This document shows positions 25,845-36,516 of a stretch of 64,000 nucleotides of DNA, piece after piece. The translations under genes were made by a program, and so were the position numbers. How positions within the stretch are numbered: position 1 is the stretch's first letter; each line of letters opens with the position of its first letter. The notes under the pieces were generated by a model. That model saw nothing but the letters and a program-made list of their open reading frames with translations, did not search any database and was not told the DNA's origin. Origin of the DNA: Sandaracinaceae bacterium (lineage in GTDB: Bacteria > Myxococcota_A > Polyangia > Polyangiales > Sandaracinaceae); assembly GCA_019637095.1 (NCBI GenBank), contig JAHBWG010000009.1:99768-163767 (forward strand), in the 5' to 3' direction.

Positions 25845-26555
25845 ATGCCCTCGTGGCTCACCGGACGCGCCGCCCCGCTCGTCGGCGCGCTCAGCGTGCT
25901 CGCGGCGCTCGCGGCGCTCGCGATCGGCGCGCCCGCCGCCGCGCAGCCGTCGCGCTCGCCCGGGCGCGTGGACGTGTCCTTCGACGACACCCCGCTCGTC
26001 GAGGTGGTGCGCTACGTCGCGCGCGTCACGGGCCGCCGCTTCGTGCTGACGGGCGCGGTGCGCGACGTGCGCGTCACGATCGTGTCGGGGCGACCGGTCA
26101 CGCCGGCGCAGCTCTACGACGGGCTCATCGCCGCGCTCGCGGCGCACGGGCTGACGATCGTCCGCTCCGGCGCGTACGACCACGTCGTGCCGGCCGAGGG
26201 CGTCGAGGGCCGGCCCGTCCCCGTCGAGACCGACGAGACGACCGCGCCCCCGAGCGAGCGGTTCCGGCTCCACGCGCTGCGCGTGCGGGGCGAGGCGGCC
26301 GAGGACACCGCCGCGCTGCTCCGCAACTTCTCCTCCCCCGGCGGCGCGATCGTCGTCGACGCGCGCACCAACACGCTGCTCGTCACGGACACGGACGCGA
26401 ACGTGCGGCGCATGCTCACGCTGCTCGCGCACCTGCGGCGGCCGGAGACGGACGAGCGGGTGCGCGTCGAGCGGCTGCGCCACGCGGACGCCGAGTCGCT
26501 CGCCGCGACGCTCTCCGCCACGACGCCCCGCGGGGCGAGCCGCGTTCAGCCGTAG
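25845..26555 (+). CDS. Secretin N-domain protein lacking the pore domain (GspD-like, short)
   Basis: A 236-residue exported protein. After a signal peptide (about 1-34, ending GAPAAA), VDVSFDDTPLVEVVRYVARV and the RRFVLTGAVRDVRVTIVS strands form a GspD N0 domain. ERFRLHALRVRGEAAEDTAALL and GGAIVVDARTNTLLVTDTDANVRRML form an N1 (KH-like) domain. Then VRVERLRHADAESLAATLS begins an N2 domain and the frame stops. Full GspD is about 650-800 residues with a C-terminal secretin barrel. None is visible in the following 300 bp in any frame, so it is either a standalone ring protein or a decayed gspD. Its last 10 bases overlap the opposing mini-ORF. Confidence 0.75.
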   Translation: MPSWLTGRAAPLVGALSVLAALAALAIGAPAAAQPSRSPGRVDVSFDDTPLVEVVRYVARVTGRRFVLTGAVRDVRVTIVSGRPVTPAQLYDGLIAALAAHGLTIVRSGAYDHVVPAEGVEGRPVPVETDETTAPPSERFRLHALRVRGEAAEDTAALLRNFSSPGGAIVVDARTNTLLVTDTDANVRRMLTLLAHLRRPETDERVRVERLRHADAESLAATLSATTPRGASRVQP

Positions 26556-26641
26556 TGGCGCGTCGGCAGCCGGAACATCCCGGCGTGGCCTCTGGCCGCG
26601 GACCTCGTCTGACCGGCGCGCACGTTCGTCTTCGTCTTCAT
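26546..26641 (-). CDS. Mini-ORF 1, 31-residue basic peptide (paralogue of the neighbouring mini-ORF)
   Basis: A 31-residue peptide starting MKTKTNVRAG and ending RLPTRHYG. Between these lies a 13-14 residue insert (QTRSAARGHAGMF) absent from the next mini-ORF. GGAG sits 6 bases before the ATG, a good ribosome-binding site. It lies 13 bp downstream of the second mini-ORF on the same strand. Conservation of both ends between the two copies despite the insert argues that the frame is translated. It has no signal peptide or Cys. It could be a small regulatory peptide, a peptide natural-product precursor or something new; no modifying enzyme is adjacent. I have an impression of similar MK-x-KTNV-x-AG mini-ORFs in myxobacteria but cannot verify it. 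Confidence 0.5.
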   Translation of the reverse strand: MKTKTNVRAGQTRSAARGHAGMFRLPTRHYG

Positions 26642-26654
26642 CGTCGGCTCCGGA

Positions 26655-26744
26655 TCACTTCGCCGCGGACAGGCCGTCCACGTCCCACTTGGCGTAGTGC
26701 CGGGTCGGGAGGCGGCCGGCGCGCACGTTCGTCTTCGCTTTCAT
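26655..26744 (-). CDS. Mini-ORF 2, 29-residue basic peptide
   Basis: A 29-residue peptide: MKAKTNVRAG, then RLPTRHY directly, then the tail AKWDVDGLSAAK. The first ten residues differ from mini-ORF 1 at one position (Ala for Thr), and RLPTRHY is identical. No strong Shine-Dalgarno precedes the ATG. A strong hairpin lies 28 bp upstream. Together the two frames form a tandem pair transcribed towards the secretin N-domain gene. Confidence 0.5.
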   Translation of the reverse strand: MKAKTNVRAGRLPTRHYAKWDVDGLSAAK

Positions 26745-26771
26745 GGAGCCGCATGGTGGGCTGCGCGCGTC

Positions 26772-26797
26772 CGGCGCGCCATGTCGTCGGCGCGCCG
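26772..26797 (-). promoter_or_regulatory. Perfect 9-bp stem, 8-nt loop hairpin upstream of the mini-ORF pair
   Basis: CGGCGCGCC (26772-26780) and GGCGCGCCG (26789-26797) pair perfectly around an 8-base loop. In the minus-strand reading it would be in the leader or promoter of the mini-ORF transcript. A leader hairpin, protein-binding palindrome or promoter-proximal terminator are all possible. There is no U tract. Confidence 0.35.
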
Positions 26798-26856
26798 CGA
26801 CACCGCGCAGCAACCCGAGCGCGCGATGGCCCCTCGCCTCGACGAACCGCGGGCGA

Positions 26857-26862
26857 TAGGAT
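26857..26862 (+). promoter_or_regulatory. -10-like TAGGAT at leaderless spacing
   Basis: TAGGAT ends 6 bases before the GTG at 26869, within GCGATAGGATCGCGATGTG. No Shine-Dalgarno. Confidence 0.4.
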
Positions 26863-26868
26863 CGCGAT

Positions 26869-27849
26869 GTGCGGCCTCCCTCGGCCACCGCCGCGACGGT
26901 GGCGTTGCTCCTCGGCGCGTGCGTCCCGGCCCCCCTCGACCTCGGCGGCCGGGCGTGCCCCTGCGTCGAGGGGTGGTGGTGCGACGAGTCCACGCGGACT
27001 TGCGTCGAGGGCGCCGCGCCCGACGGCGGCCTCGACGCGGCGATGCCCGACGCGGCGATGCCCGACGCGGCGATGCCCGACGCGGCGATGCCCGACGCGG
27101 CGATGCTCGACGCGGCGATGCCCGACGCGGCGATGCTCGACGCGGCGACGGACGCCGGCGCAGACGCGGGCGTCGCCGACGGCGGGACGGACGCTGGTCC
27201 GCCTGCGTCCGAGTGCGCCGGGCGGCACGCGGGCGCCCTCTTCTGCGACGGCTTCGAGGACCTCCCCTTGGCGGCGTGGTCCGGCGTGTTCGGCGACGGC
27301 GGCGCGAGCGCGCGCACGGGCACGCGCAGTCGGCTCGGCGCCGGCGCCCTGCGGGCCGCGTCGACGCGCGCGGGCGGGTACACCGGCGCGTTCTCCAACA
27401 GCCCGGGCGGGCTCGCGAGCGGCGAGCTGTACCTGCGCGCGTACTACTACGTCCCGTCCGCGCAGGTGATCGACGGGGGCATCTCGCTCATGCAGCTCGG
27501 CCAGGACGACGCGCCCTACCACCACGTCGGGCTCAGCGTCGACATCGGCGAGCGCTCGTCCATGTTCATGCGCATCGGTGCCGGCACCGCGTACCGCGAG
27601 GGCAGCACCTTCCCGCGCAATCGCTGGGTGTGCCTCGAGCTCCACGTCACCGTCTCCTCGAGCGGCGGCGTGATCGAGTACTTCATGGACGGGACGCGAC
27701 AGGGACGCGCGACGGACCTCGACACGATCCCGACCGGCGGCTACCGGCAGTTCACCGTGGGCCTGCCCTACAGCGGCATCGCCCAATCGCCGATCGAGGT
27801 GTTCGTCGACGACGTCGTCTTCGACGTCGCGCCGATCGGGTGCGATTGA
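26869..27849 (+). CDS. Lipoprotein with DAAMP repeat linker and lectin-like beta domain
   Basis: A 326-residue lipoprotein. The signal AATVALLLGAC has its lipobox Cys near residue 18. A Cys-rich knot (CPCVEGWWCDESTRTC) follows, then a stalk of eight five-residue DAAMP/DAAML units and DAGADAG runs. The globular C-terminal part (about 115-326) begins CAGRHAGALFCDGFEDLPLAAW and has the beta-sandwich rhythm of LamG/polysaccharide-lyase-like domains (GELYLRAYYYVPS, HHVGLSVDIGERSSMFMRI, WVCLELHVTVSSSGGVIEYF, VFVDDVVFD). I infer surface display on a flexible spacer and carbohydrate or cell-surface binding. Confidence 0.75.
   Translation: MRPPSATAATVALLLGACVPAPLDLGGRACPCVEGWWCDESTRTCVEGAAPDGGLDAAMPDAAMPDAAMPDAAMPDAAMLDAAMPDAAMLDAATDAGADAGVADGGTDAGPPASECAGRHAGALFCDGFEDLPLAAWSGVFGDGGASARTGTRSRLGAGALRAASTRAGGYTGAFSNSPGGLASGELYLRAYYYVPSAQVIDGGISLMQLGQDDAPYHHVGLSVDIGERSSMFMRIGAGTAYREGSTFPRNRWVCLELHVTVSSSGGVIEYFMDGTRQGRATDLDTIPTGGYRQFTVGLPYSGIAQSPIEVFVDDVVFDVAPIGCD
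27034..27150 (+). repeat. Eight tandem 15-bp units in the lipoprotein stalk
   Basis: Unit GACGCGGCGATGCCC repeated at 27034, 27049, 27064, 27079, 27094, 27109, 27124 and 27139 (last unit partial). Copies 5 and 7 read CTC for CCC at the end, giving DAAML. In-frame multiples of five residues, so copy-number change by slippage would alter stalk length without a frameshift. Confidence 0.9.
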
Positions 27850-27876
27850 GCGCCGTTGGAACGACCCGTCGAGGAC

Positions 27877-28884
27877 TCAAAGCCTGTCGCGCAGCTCGCG
27901 CGGCGTGAGGTAGCGGGGGCGCTCCCCCGCCCGGACCGCGGCCTCGTGCGCGCGGACCGCCGCGAGCACCGCCGCGTTCGCCGGGCACTCGATCCCGAGC
28001 CGCCGCGCGCGCTCGACGATCGCGCCGTTGAGGTCGCCGATCTCCGTGGCGCGGCCGCGCTCGAGGTCTTGCAGCGTGCTCGACTTCGCGTCCGGGCGCG
28101 CGGCGACCAGCCGGCCGGCGAGCTGCCGCACGACCGCGTCGGGCAAGCGCAGGGCGAGCGGCACGACGGCGAGGGGGAGCGCGAACGGGCTCGCGGGCGT
28201 CACCCCGCTCGCGCGAAAGACTCGTTGCCCCTCCTCGACGCAGGCGGCGAAGACGGCGCGGGCGTCCGGGTCGGCGAGCGCGGCCGCGATCGGCAGGCCC
28301 GTCGCGGCGCAGACCCCGTTGTTCAGGTTGACGAGCAGCTTGCCCGCGACCTCGGCGTCGATGTCGGCCGCGACCTCGACACGCTCGCCCGCGCGCCGCA
28401 GCGCCTCGACGAGCCGCGCGTGAAGCCCCGCGAGCCCCGCGGGCGCGCGCGCGATCACGAGCTTGCCCTTGGTCGCCTGGCGCATCACGGCGCCGGCGCG
28501 CAGCACGTTGTAGGTCACCACGCCTTGCACCGCGCTCGCCGCGAGCCCTTCGTCGAGCCGCCGCGCGTTGTCGAGCCCGTTCTGGAAGGAGACGACGAGC
28601 GCGCCCGGATCGAGCCGCGGCGCGAGCACCTCGATCGCGCGCGCCGTGTCCTGCGACTTCACGGTCACGAGGCAGATCGCGACGCCGCGCAGGATGTCGG
28701 GGTCGGCGCTCACGATGAGCTCCGGCGCGACGGCGCGCTGCCCCGCGTGGTCGATCGCCTCGAGCCGGCCGGCGAGCTCGATCAGATCGTGCCGCGCGAG
28801 CAGGCGCACGCGCTCACCCACGGCGCCGAGCCGGACCCCGAGGTAGCCGCCGATCGCGCCCGCGCCGAAGACGCCGATGTCCAT
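27877..28884 (-). CDS. panE: 2-dehydropantoate 2-reductase (ketopantoate reductase family)
   Basis: A 335-residue NADPH-dependent reductase of pantothenate synthesis. The Rossmann motif is IGVFGAGAIGGYLGVRL (3-19), followed by the phosphate-binding LLARHD. VTVKSQDTA, SFQNGLDN and the catalytic Lys/Asn block AGKLLVNLNNGVCAATG are present, with the C-terminal STLQDLERGRATEIGDLNGAIV that binds substrate. Paralogues of this family with other ketoacid substrates exist, so the symbol is not certain. No panB or panC is adjacent. It is divergent from the next gene. Confidence 0.88.
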   Translation of the reverse strand: MDIGVFGAGAIGGYLGVRLGAVGERVRLLARHDLIELAGRLEAIDHAGQRAVAPELIVSADPDILRGVAICLVTVKSQDTARAIEVLAPRLDPGALVVSFQNGLDNARRLDEGLAASAVQGVVTYNVLRAGAVMRQATKGKLVIARAPAGLAGLHARLVEALRRAGERVEVAADIDAEVAGKLLVNLNNGVCAATGLPIAAALADPDARAVFAACVEEGQRVFRASGVTPASPFALPLAVVPLALRLPDAVVRQLAGRLVAARPDAKSSTLQDLERGRATEIGDLNGAIVERARRLGIECPANAAVLAAVRAHEAAVRAGERPRYLTPRELRDRL

Positions 28885-28956
28885 CGCGCCGCCGAAGATG
28901 GTACGGATCCGCGCGCGAGTCACTCGGCCGCGGAGGCGGCGCTTCGAGGGGTGGTC

Positions 28957-29682
28957 ATGGCGGACGACGATCGGACGTTGGCGCTTCGGCTCGTGTGTGG
29001 GCTCGCCGCCTCGGCGGCGAGGATGGTCCCCGTCCCGTTCCTCGACGACGTGCTGCGCGCCCGCGCGTTGCAACTGCTCGTGTCGCGCACGCTGCGGGCC
29101 CATGGCCGCACCTACGGCAGCGCGAAGGTCGCCCCGCTCTACGGCGACACGCGCGGCCTCGTCGAGGGGTGCGCGGTGTTCGTCGTGCTGTTGCCGATCC
29201 GGCTGCTGCTGTTCCCCGTGCGGAAGTTCCTGGCGTGGGTGATGGCGGTGAAGCACCTCGCGCGCGACTTCGCGGAGAGCCTCCTGCTCGGCCGCGCGCT
29301 CGACGCCGCGCTCGCCGCGGGACGGTTGCCCGAGGGCGCGGAGCCGAGCGCGCTCCGCGCGGAGGCCGACCTGGTCCGGCGCGCGTTCGAGAACGCGCTC
29401 GCCGGGATCGACGTCGCGCTGCTCGGCAGCGTCCTGCGCCGCTCGCTGCGCTCGGTGGCGGGCCTGCCGCGCGCGGCGATCGCCGCGGTCCAGCGCCTGC
29501 GCCGCCGGGACGACGTGGCCGACCCCGGCGCGGAGCTCTCGGGGGCCCAGCAGCGCGCGGTCGACGAGGGCACGAGCCGGCTGCGCGCCGTGCTCGACAC
29601 GCCCGAGATCGCCGCGATGCTCGCGCGCTTCGACGCCAAGCTCGCCGAGAACCTGGCCGTCCTCGACGAACGCACGCGGTGA
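28957..29682 (+). CDS. Membrane-associated protein of unknown function
   Basis: A 241-residue protein. The first 35 residues are amphipathic; one or two membrane segments follow (GCAVFVVLLPIRLLLFPVRKFLAWVMAV, about 70-97). The C-terminal 140 residues are predicted helical with repeated charged heptads (ALRAEADLVRRAFENALAGI, AVDEGTSRLRAVLDTPEI and AMLARFDAKLAENLAVLDE). No family is recognised. The ATG at 28957 was taken; a GTG two codons earlier is also possible. The preceding GAGGGG gives weak ribosome binding. Confidence 0.65.
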   Translation: MADDDRTLALRLVCGLAASAARMVPVPFLDDVLRARALQLLVSRTLRAHGRTYGSAKVAPLYGDTRGLVEGCAVFVVLLPIRLLLFPVRKFLAWVMAVKHLARDFAESLLLGRALDAALAAGRLPEGAEPSALRAEADLVRRAFENALAGIDVALLGSVLRRSLRSVAGLPRAAIAAVQRLRRRDDVADPGAELSGAQQRAVDEGTSRLRAVLDTPEIAAMLARFDAKLAENLAVLDERTR

Positions 29683-29723
29683 GCGGGCGTGGACGGCCTC
29701 GCGGTTCGTGGTAACCGTGGAGC

Positions 29724-30488
29724 GTGCGCGTCGGACGAATCGCCTCTGCGCTCTCGCTCGCCGTGTGGCTCGGCCACGCGGGCGCGCTCGCGCAGGACGC
29801 CGAGGAGCCGCCCGCGGCGCTGCCGCCGCCGACCCTCGAGGAGGCGGAGCCGGTCGCGCCCGCCGAGCCGCTGCCCGCGCCGCCCGAGGAGGAGGAGCCG
29901 CCGCAGATCCTCATGCGCATCGGCCCCGGCGGGCGGAGCTGGCAAGAGGATCTCGACCACGAGCCGGTCGCGGACGACATCGCGTTCCAGACGCCAGGCG
30001 ACTTGCGCACGACGATCGACGCGCCGCAGGGCGCGCGCCTGCGGGGGGCCGAGCCCGAGGAGCCGATGCCCCCGTTCGTGCTCGGCGCGGCGATCGGCTG
30101 GGGCCGATTGATCGCGGGCTTGGCGGTCGACTTCGTGCGCCTCGAGGAGCGCTTCGAGGCGATGATCCCCGAGCTGCCCGCGTTCCGGATCGGCGCCGCG
30201 GCGACGCAGATGTTCAGCGACCAGGGCTACATCGTCGGCGGCGGCGTGCGGGTCGGCCTCGGCGTGCCGCTCTGCAGCACGGGCAGCCTCGTGTGCGACG
30301 GGGCGGCGTTCGTCCAGCCGGGCTTCCTCGCGGGGTTCTTCGGCGCGCGCTTCGACCTCGACGCGATCCTGACGCTGCGGCTGATCGTGGATCGCGTCCT
30401 TCAGCTCTCGGTCGAAGGCGGCTACTCGCTCGCCTTCGACGGGGCCTCGCTCGCGCACCTGTCGGGCGGCGCGGGCGGCGTCTTCTGA
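29724..30488 (+). CDS. Probable outer-membrane or periplasmic beta-rich protein
   Basis: A 254-residue exported protein. The signal peptide ends GHAGALAQ (about 1-23), followed by a Pro/Glu-rich linker (25-60). The rest alternates short Gly-rich strands typical of small barrels (FVLGAAIGWGRLIAGLAVDFV, YIVGGGVRVGLGVPL, FLAGFFGARFDLDAILTLRLIV, LQLSVEGGYSLAF), and ends in Phe, a terminal residue favoured by BAM substrates. Family unknown. The GTG start follows TAACCG by 6 bases. It converges on the TSP3/vWA lipoprotein, whose stop is 7 bp away. Confidence 0.65.
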   Translation: MRVGRIASALSLAVWLGHAGALAQDAEEPPAALPPPTLEEAEPVAPAEPLPAPPEEEEPPQILMRIGPGGRSWQEDLDHEPVADDIAFQTPGDLRTTIDAPQGARLRGAEPEEPMPPFVLGAAIGWGRLIAGLAVDFVRLEERFEAMIPELPAFRIGAAATQMFSDQGYIVGGGVRVGLGVPLCSTGSLVCDGAAFVQPGFLAGFFGARFDLDAILTLRLIVDRVLQLSVEGGYSLAFDGASLAHLSGGAGGVF

Positions 30489-30495
30489 GCGCGCG

Positions 30496-32499
30496 CTACT
30501 CGAGCGGGATCAGCTCGGGCGGCCGCGGCGGGACGACGAAGAACACGTTGCGGCTGTCGAGCTCGGTGAAGCCGTCGCCGATGACCGCGACCGTCGCGCG
30601 GAAGAGCTGCGGCTCGTCCGTGCGCTCGACCGTCGTGTTCATCCGCGGATAGATGTCGAAGCAGACGCGGTCGTCCGTCCGCACGTTGGGGAACGTGTCG
30701 AGGATCCCGTCGCCGTCGCGGTCCTCGGCCACGCGCGCCTGGCAGCCCCGCACGCGGTTGCCCATGCGGTTGGCCTCGAGGTAGCCGAAGAACGCGGCGC
30801 GCGTGTCGACCGCGTCGCTCGGGTCGTCGCGGAACTCCGCGGTGACGTCGAGGCGGCTCTGCTCGGCGAGCGTCTGGATGTTGCGCACGACCGCGTCGCT
30901 GATCGTCCCGCCGGTGAAGTTCTCGACGAGCGGCGTCCCCGAGTCGTCGACGGCGCGCGTGTCGCGCGCGAGCTGCTCGAACTCCGAACGCGTCGAGCCG
31001 AAGCCCGTCCCCTGGATGATCCCGGTGACGCGCACGCGGTTCTCGACCGCGACGCGCACCATCTCCTCGTAGCTGATCGGCTCCGGCACGATGCCCACGT
31101 AGGGCTCGGAGCCACCCGGCCCGTTGTGCATGTACACGTCGGCGATGAGCACGATGATCGGCACCGCGTCTTCGCGGAAGCACGCGTAGCCGAAGCGGCC
31201 CGACGGGCACGCGGAGAAGCGCGGGTTCTCGGCGCGTCCCGGGTACGAGAAGAGCTCGCGCCCGGTGATCGCCGCCCAGATCGCCTGGCCGTGGCTCTCC
31301 GCTCCGTCCGCGCCGCCCGCCGGCTCGTAGACGGAGCCGGCCGCGCCGCGCGCGGTCGTGGTGTCGTCGGTCACGTCGAGGTAGTGCTCGTACGGGAGGT
31401 CGCCGGGGCCGCCGTACGGGCTCACCGGGTAGTCGCGGAAGCCGCCGAGGCCGAACCAGCTGTTCGGGATGACCGCGCGCACGCGCGTGATCAGGTCGGC
31501 GATGCCCGAGGCGAGCGAGGTGATCGAGCCGCCCATCGAGCCGGTCTCGTCCATCAGGAAGTAGACGTCGGCGTTCTGGATGCGCGTCGCGAAGTCGAGC
31601 GTGTCGCGCGTCGGGTCGGGCGGCGCTTCGTAGTCGACGACGAACACGAAGTCGCCGCGCGTGCGCGGGCTGTCGGTGCGGTCGAGCGGGTCCGTGCCCG
31701 CGGCGACCTCGACGAGGTCGTTGACGCCGTCGCCGTCGCTGTCGGCGCGCGTCGGGTCCGTCCCGCGCTCGTTCTCCCACCGATCCGAGAGCCCGTCGTT
31801 GTCGCTGTCGAGGTCACGGAAGTCGGGGATGGTGTCCGCGTCGCTGTCGACGGGCGGCGTGAAGAGGTCGTCGTCGCCCGCCTCGACACGGTCCGGGATG
31901 CCGTCGTTGTCGCTGTCGAGGTCTTCGTGGTCGAAGAGGCCGTCGCCGTCGGTGTCCGCGCCGAACTCGTCCCCGTCGAGGATGAGGTCGTCGTCCGAGT
32001 CGGTGTCGCGGTAGTTCGGCCGGCCGTCCCCGTCGGTGTCCGCGGGCGGCCGCAGGATGCCGCCGAGCTCGTCGCGGTCGCGCACGAAGTCGCCGTCGTC
32101 GTCGAGGTCCGCGTAGTCGGGGATGCCGTCGAAGTCGAGGTCCGCGGTGCCGTCCTCGGTGTCGGTGTAGCCGTTGCCGTCCGAGTCGGTGTCGATGTAG
32201 TCGGGCACGCCGTCGCCGTCGGAGTCGCGCGGCATCGTGCCGTCGGGGCCCGCCTCGTCGCGGTCCGAGATGCCGTCTCCGTCGGAGTCCTGGTCGAGGT
32301 AGTCCGGGACGCCGTCGCCGTCGGTGTCGCGCCGGTCGGCGCGGCCCTCGACCACGTCCGGGATCGTGTCGTTGTCGGAGTCGAGCAGGCCCCCATCGCC
32401 TTCGATGCTCTGCCGCGTCTCGCAGCCAGCGACGGAGAGGAAGGAGCAAGCGAAGAGGGCGACGCCGATCGAGCGAGCCGAGGAGAAGAGCCGGAGCAT
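30496..32499 (-). CDS. Thrombospondin type-3 repeat / von Willebrand A lipoprotein
   Basis: A 667-residue lipoprotein. The signal ACSFLSVAGC has its lipobox Cys at about residue 26. Residues 35-260 are calcium-binding TSP3 repeats (DSDGDGVPDYIDTDSDGNGY, RDTDGDGVPDYLDQ and similar units, about 12 in all). A vWA domain follows (about 285-560) with DVYFLMDETGSMGG, where the MIDAS reads D-x-T-x-S, and a later ADVYMHNGPGG. The C-terminus is beta-rich with Cys (RGCQARVAED, DRVCFDIYPR). Likely a surface adhesin stiffened by calcium. TAATGT lies 6 bases before the ATG. Confidence 0.88.
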   Translation of the reverse strand: MLRLFSSARSIGVALFACSFLSVAGCETRQSIEGDGGLLDSDNDTIPDVVEGRADRRDTDGDGVPDYLDQDSDGDGISDRDEAGPDGTMPRDSDGDGVPDYIDTDSDGNGYTDTEDGTADLDFDGIPDYADLDDDGDFVRDRDELGGILRPPADTDGDGRPNYRDTDSDDDLILDGDEFGADTDGDGLFDHEDLDSDNDGIPDRVEAGDDDLFTPPVDSDADTIPDFRDLDSDNDGLSDRWENERGTDPTRADSDGDGVNDLVEVAAGTDPLDRTDSPRTRGDFVFVVDYEAPPDPTRDTLDFATRIQNADVYFLMDETGSMGGSITSLASGIADLITRVRAVIPNSWFGLGGFRDYPVSPYGGPGDLPYEHYLDVTDDTTTARGAAGSVYEPAGGADGAESHGQAIWAAITGRELFSYPGRAENPRFSACPSGRFGYACFREDAVPIIVLIADVYMHNGPGGSEPYVGIVPEPISYEEMVRVAVENRVRVTGIIQGTGFGSTRSEFEQLARDTRAVDDSGTPLVENFTGGTISDAVVRNIQTLAEQSRLDVTAEFRDDPSDAVDTRAAFFGYLEANRMGNRVRGCQARVAEDRDGDGILDTFPNVRTDDRVCFDIYPRMNTTVERTDEPQLFRATVAVIGDGFTELDSRNVFFVVPPRPPELIPLE

Positions 32500-32505
32500 C
32501 CGAGG

Positions 32506-32511
32506 ACATTA
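32506..32511 (-). promoter_or_regulatory. -10-like TAATGT at leaderless spacing
   Basis: TAATGT on the minus strand ends 6 bases before the ATG at 32499; the gap CCTCGG has no Shine-Dalgarno. Confidence 0.45.
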
Positions 32512-32638
32512 GACGCGGAGTGCCCCCGGCGTCGAGGTGGCCAGGCGCTTTCCTCGTCGGTTCTCCGTTCGCCCTGCCTCGTCGTGCCTCCCGCGTTCAG
32601 GGTAGAGTGCACGCGGCCGACGGCGCCGTTCGAGGCCA

Positions 32639-32757
32639 GGCCATCGCGCAGCGATGGCCGTTGGCCGAGGGGGCCATCGCCCCGCGATGGGTCGTGGGTG
32701 GGTGGGGGCCCCATCGCGCCTTTGCCGCGATGGGGGGAGGGGCTGGAACGCTGGAAC
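32639..32757. repeat. Intergenic triple hairpin plus tandem CTGGAACG motif
   Basis: Three hairpins share the same core CCATCGC/GCGATGG: 32639-32659 (9-bp stem, 3-nt loop), 32674-32690 (7-bp stem) and 32709-32735 (10-bp stem, 7-nt loop). CTGGAACG and CTGGAAC follow in tandem at 32743-32757. The block lies just past the stop of the ribonucleotide reductase, so it may end that transcript, but there is no U tract and the repetition of the core suggests a dispersed repeat. The whole 273-bp gap 32500-32772 holds no gene that I can support. Confidence 0.55.
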
Positions 32758-32772
32758 AGCCCCTCCGAGGAC

Positions 32773-36057
<3,285 letters not shown>

Positions 36058-36234
36058 CGCCACGTCCGTCCTCCCGCTGTCACCGCGCTCGCCGCGCACG
36101 CACCCCGTCCGGCCCCCGCTCCGTCGAAGCGCGGGTGGACCCCTACCCCTCGGCGCGCCCCGCGCGCAGCCGAACCTACGAGCGCTGGGGATGCCTCCGG
36201 GCGGCACCCCCAACCCATAGTGCTGAGAAGGGTC

Positions 36235-36263
36235 GGGTTACCGGGCGGCGAAGTCCGGGTCAA
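36235..36263 (-). promoter_or_regulatory. Candidate sigma-70-type promoter of nrdJ
   Basis: On the minus strand TTGACC (36258-36263) and TAACCC (36235-36240) are separated by exactly 17 bases. This would give an untranslated leader of about 170 bases before the nrdJ start. Confidence 0.35.
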
Positions 36264-36307
36264 GGCTCTCGTTCGGGCCCCGATCGCTTTTTCTTTTTCC
36301 GTCATGA

Positions 36308-36323
36308 AATCAATGGTTTGTGG
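36308..36323. promoter_or_regulatory. NrdR-box-like palindrome (distal 1)
   Basis: AATCAATGGTTTGTGG resembles the 16-bp NrdR consensus acaCwAtATaTwGtgt in its outer CwAt and TwGtg arms, with GG instead of AT at the centre. It lies about 45 bp upstream of the candidate -35 of nrdJ. Confidence 0.35.
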
Positions 36324-36416
36324 CCAGTATCAACCGGCCCGTCGGGGGCCGTCTGGCGCTCGTATCAGGTGCGAAGCGAAGGGCATTCGAGGTCACGTAA
36401 GGTCATGTCGTGAACA

Positions 36417-36432
36417 CTACAATCCATTGTGG
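36417..36432. promoter_or_regulatory. NrdR-box-like palindrome (distal 2)
   Basis: CTACAATCCATTGTGG has arms CTACAAT and ATTGTGG around CC, again matching NrdR box arms. It shares CAAT-N3-TTGTGG with the first box. The 109-bp centre spacing is larger than the usual three helical turns, which lowers confidence. Confidence 0.35.
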
Positions 36433-36516
36433 ATGTCTCCAAAAAATTGGCAGATCTAGTGGCGATGCGCCTGTTCAGGGGTCGACTCGACCGCGAAACG
36501 GTCCCGGCATCAAACG

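Noticed and set aside
27034..27150. CRISPR-like array
   Set aside because: Units are contiguous 15-bp coding repeats without spacers.
36058..36310. Cobalamin riboswitch upstream of the B12-dependent reductase
   Set aside because: The position and leader length were suggestive, but no B12-box or conserved core pairing could be seen on the nrdJ strand.
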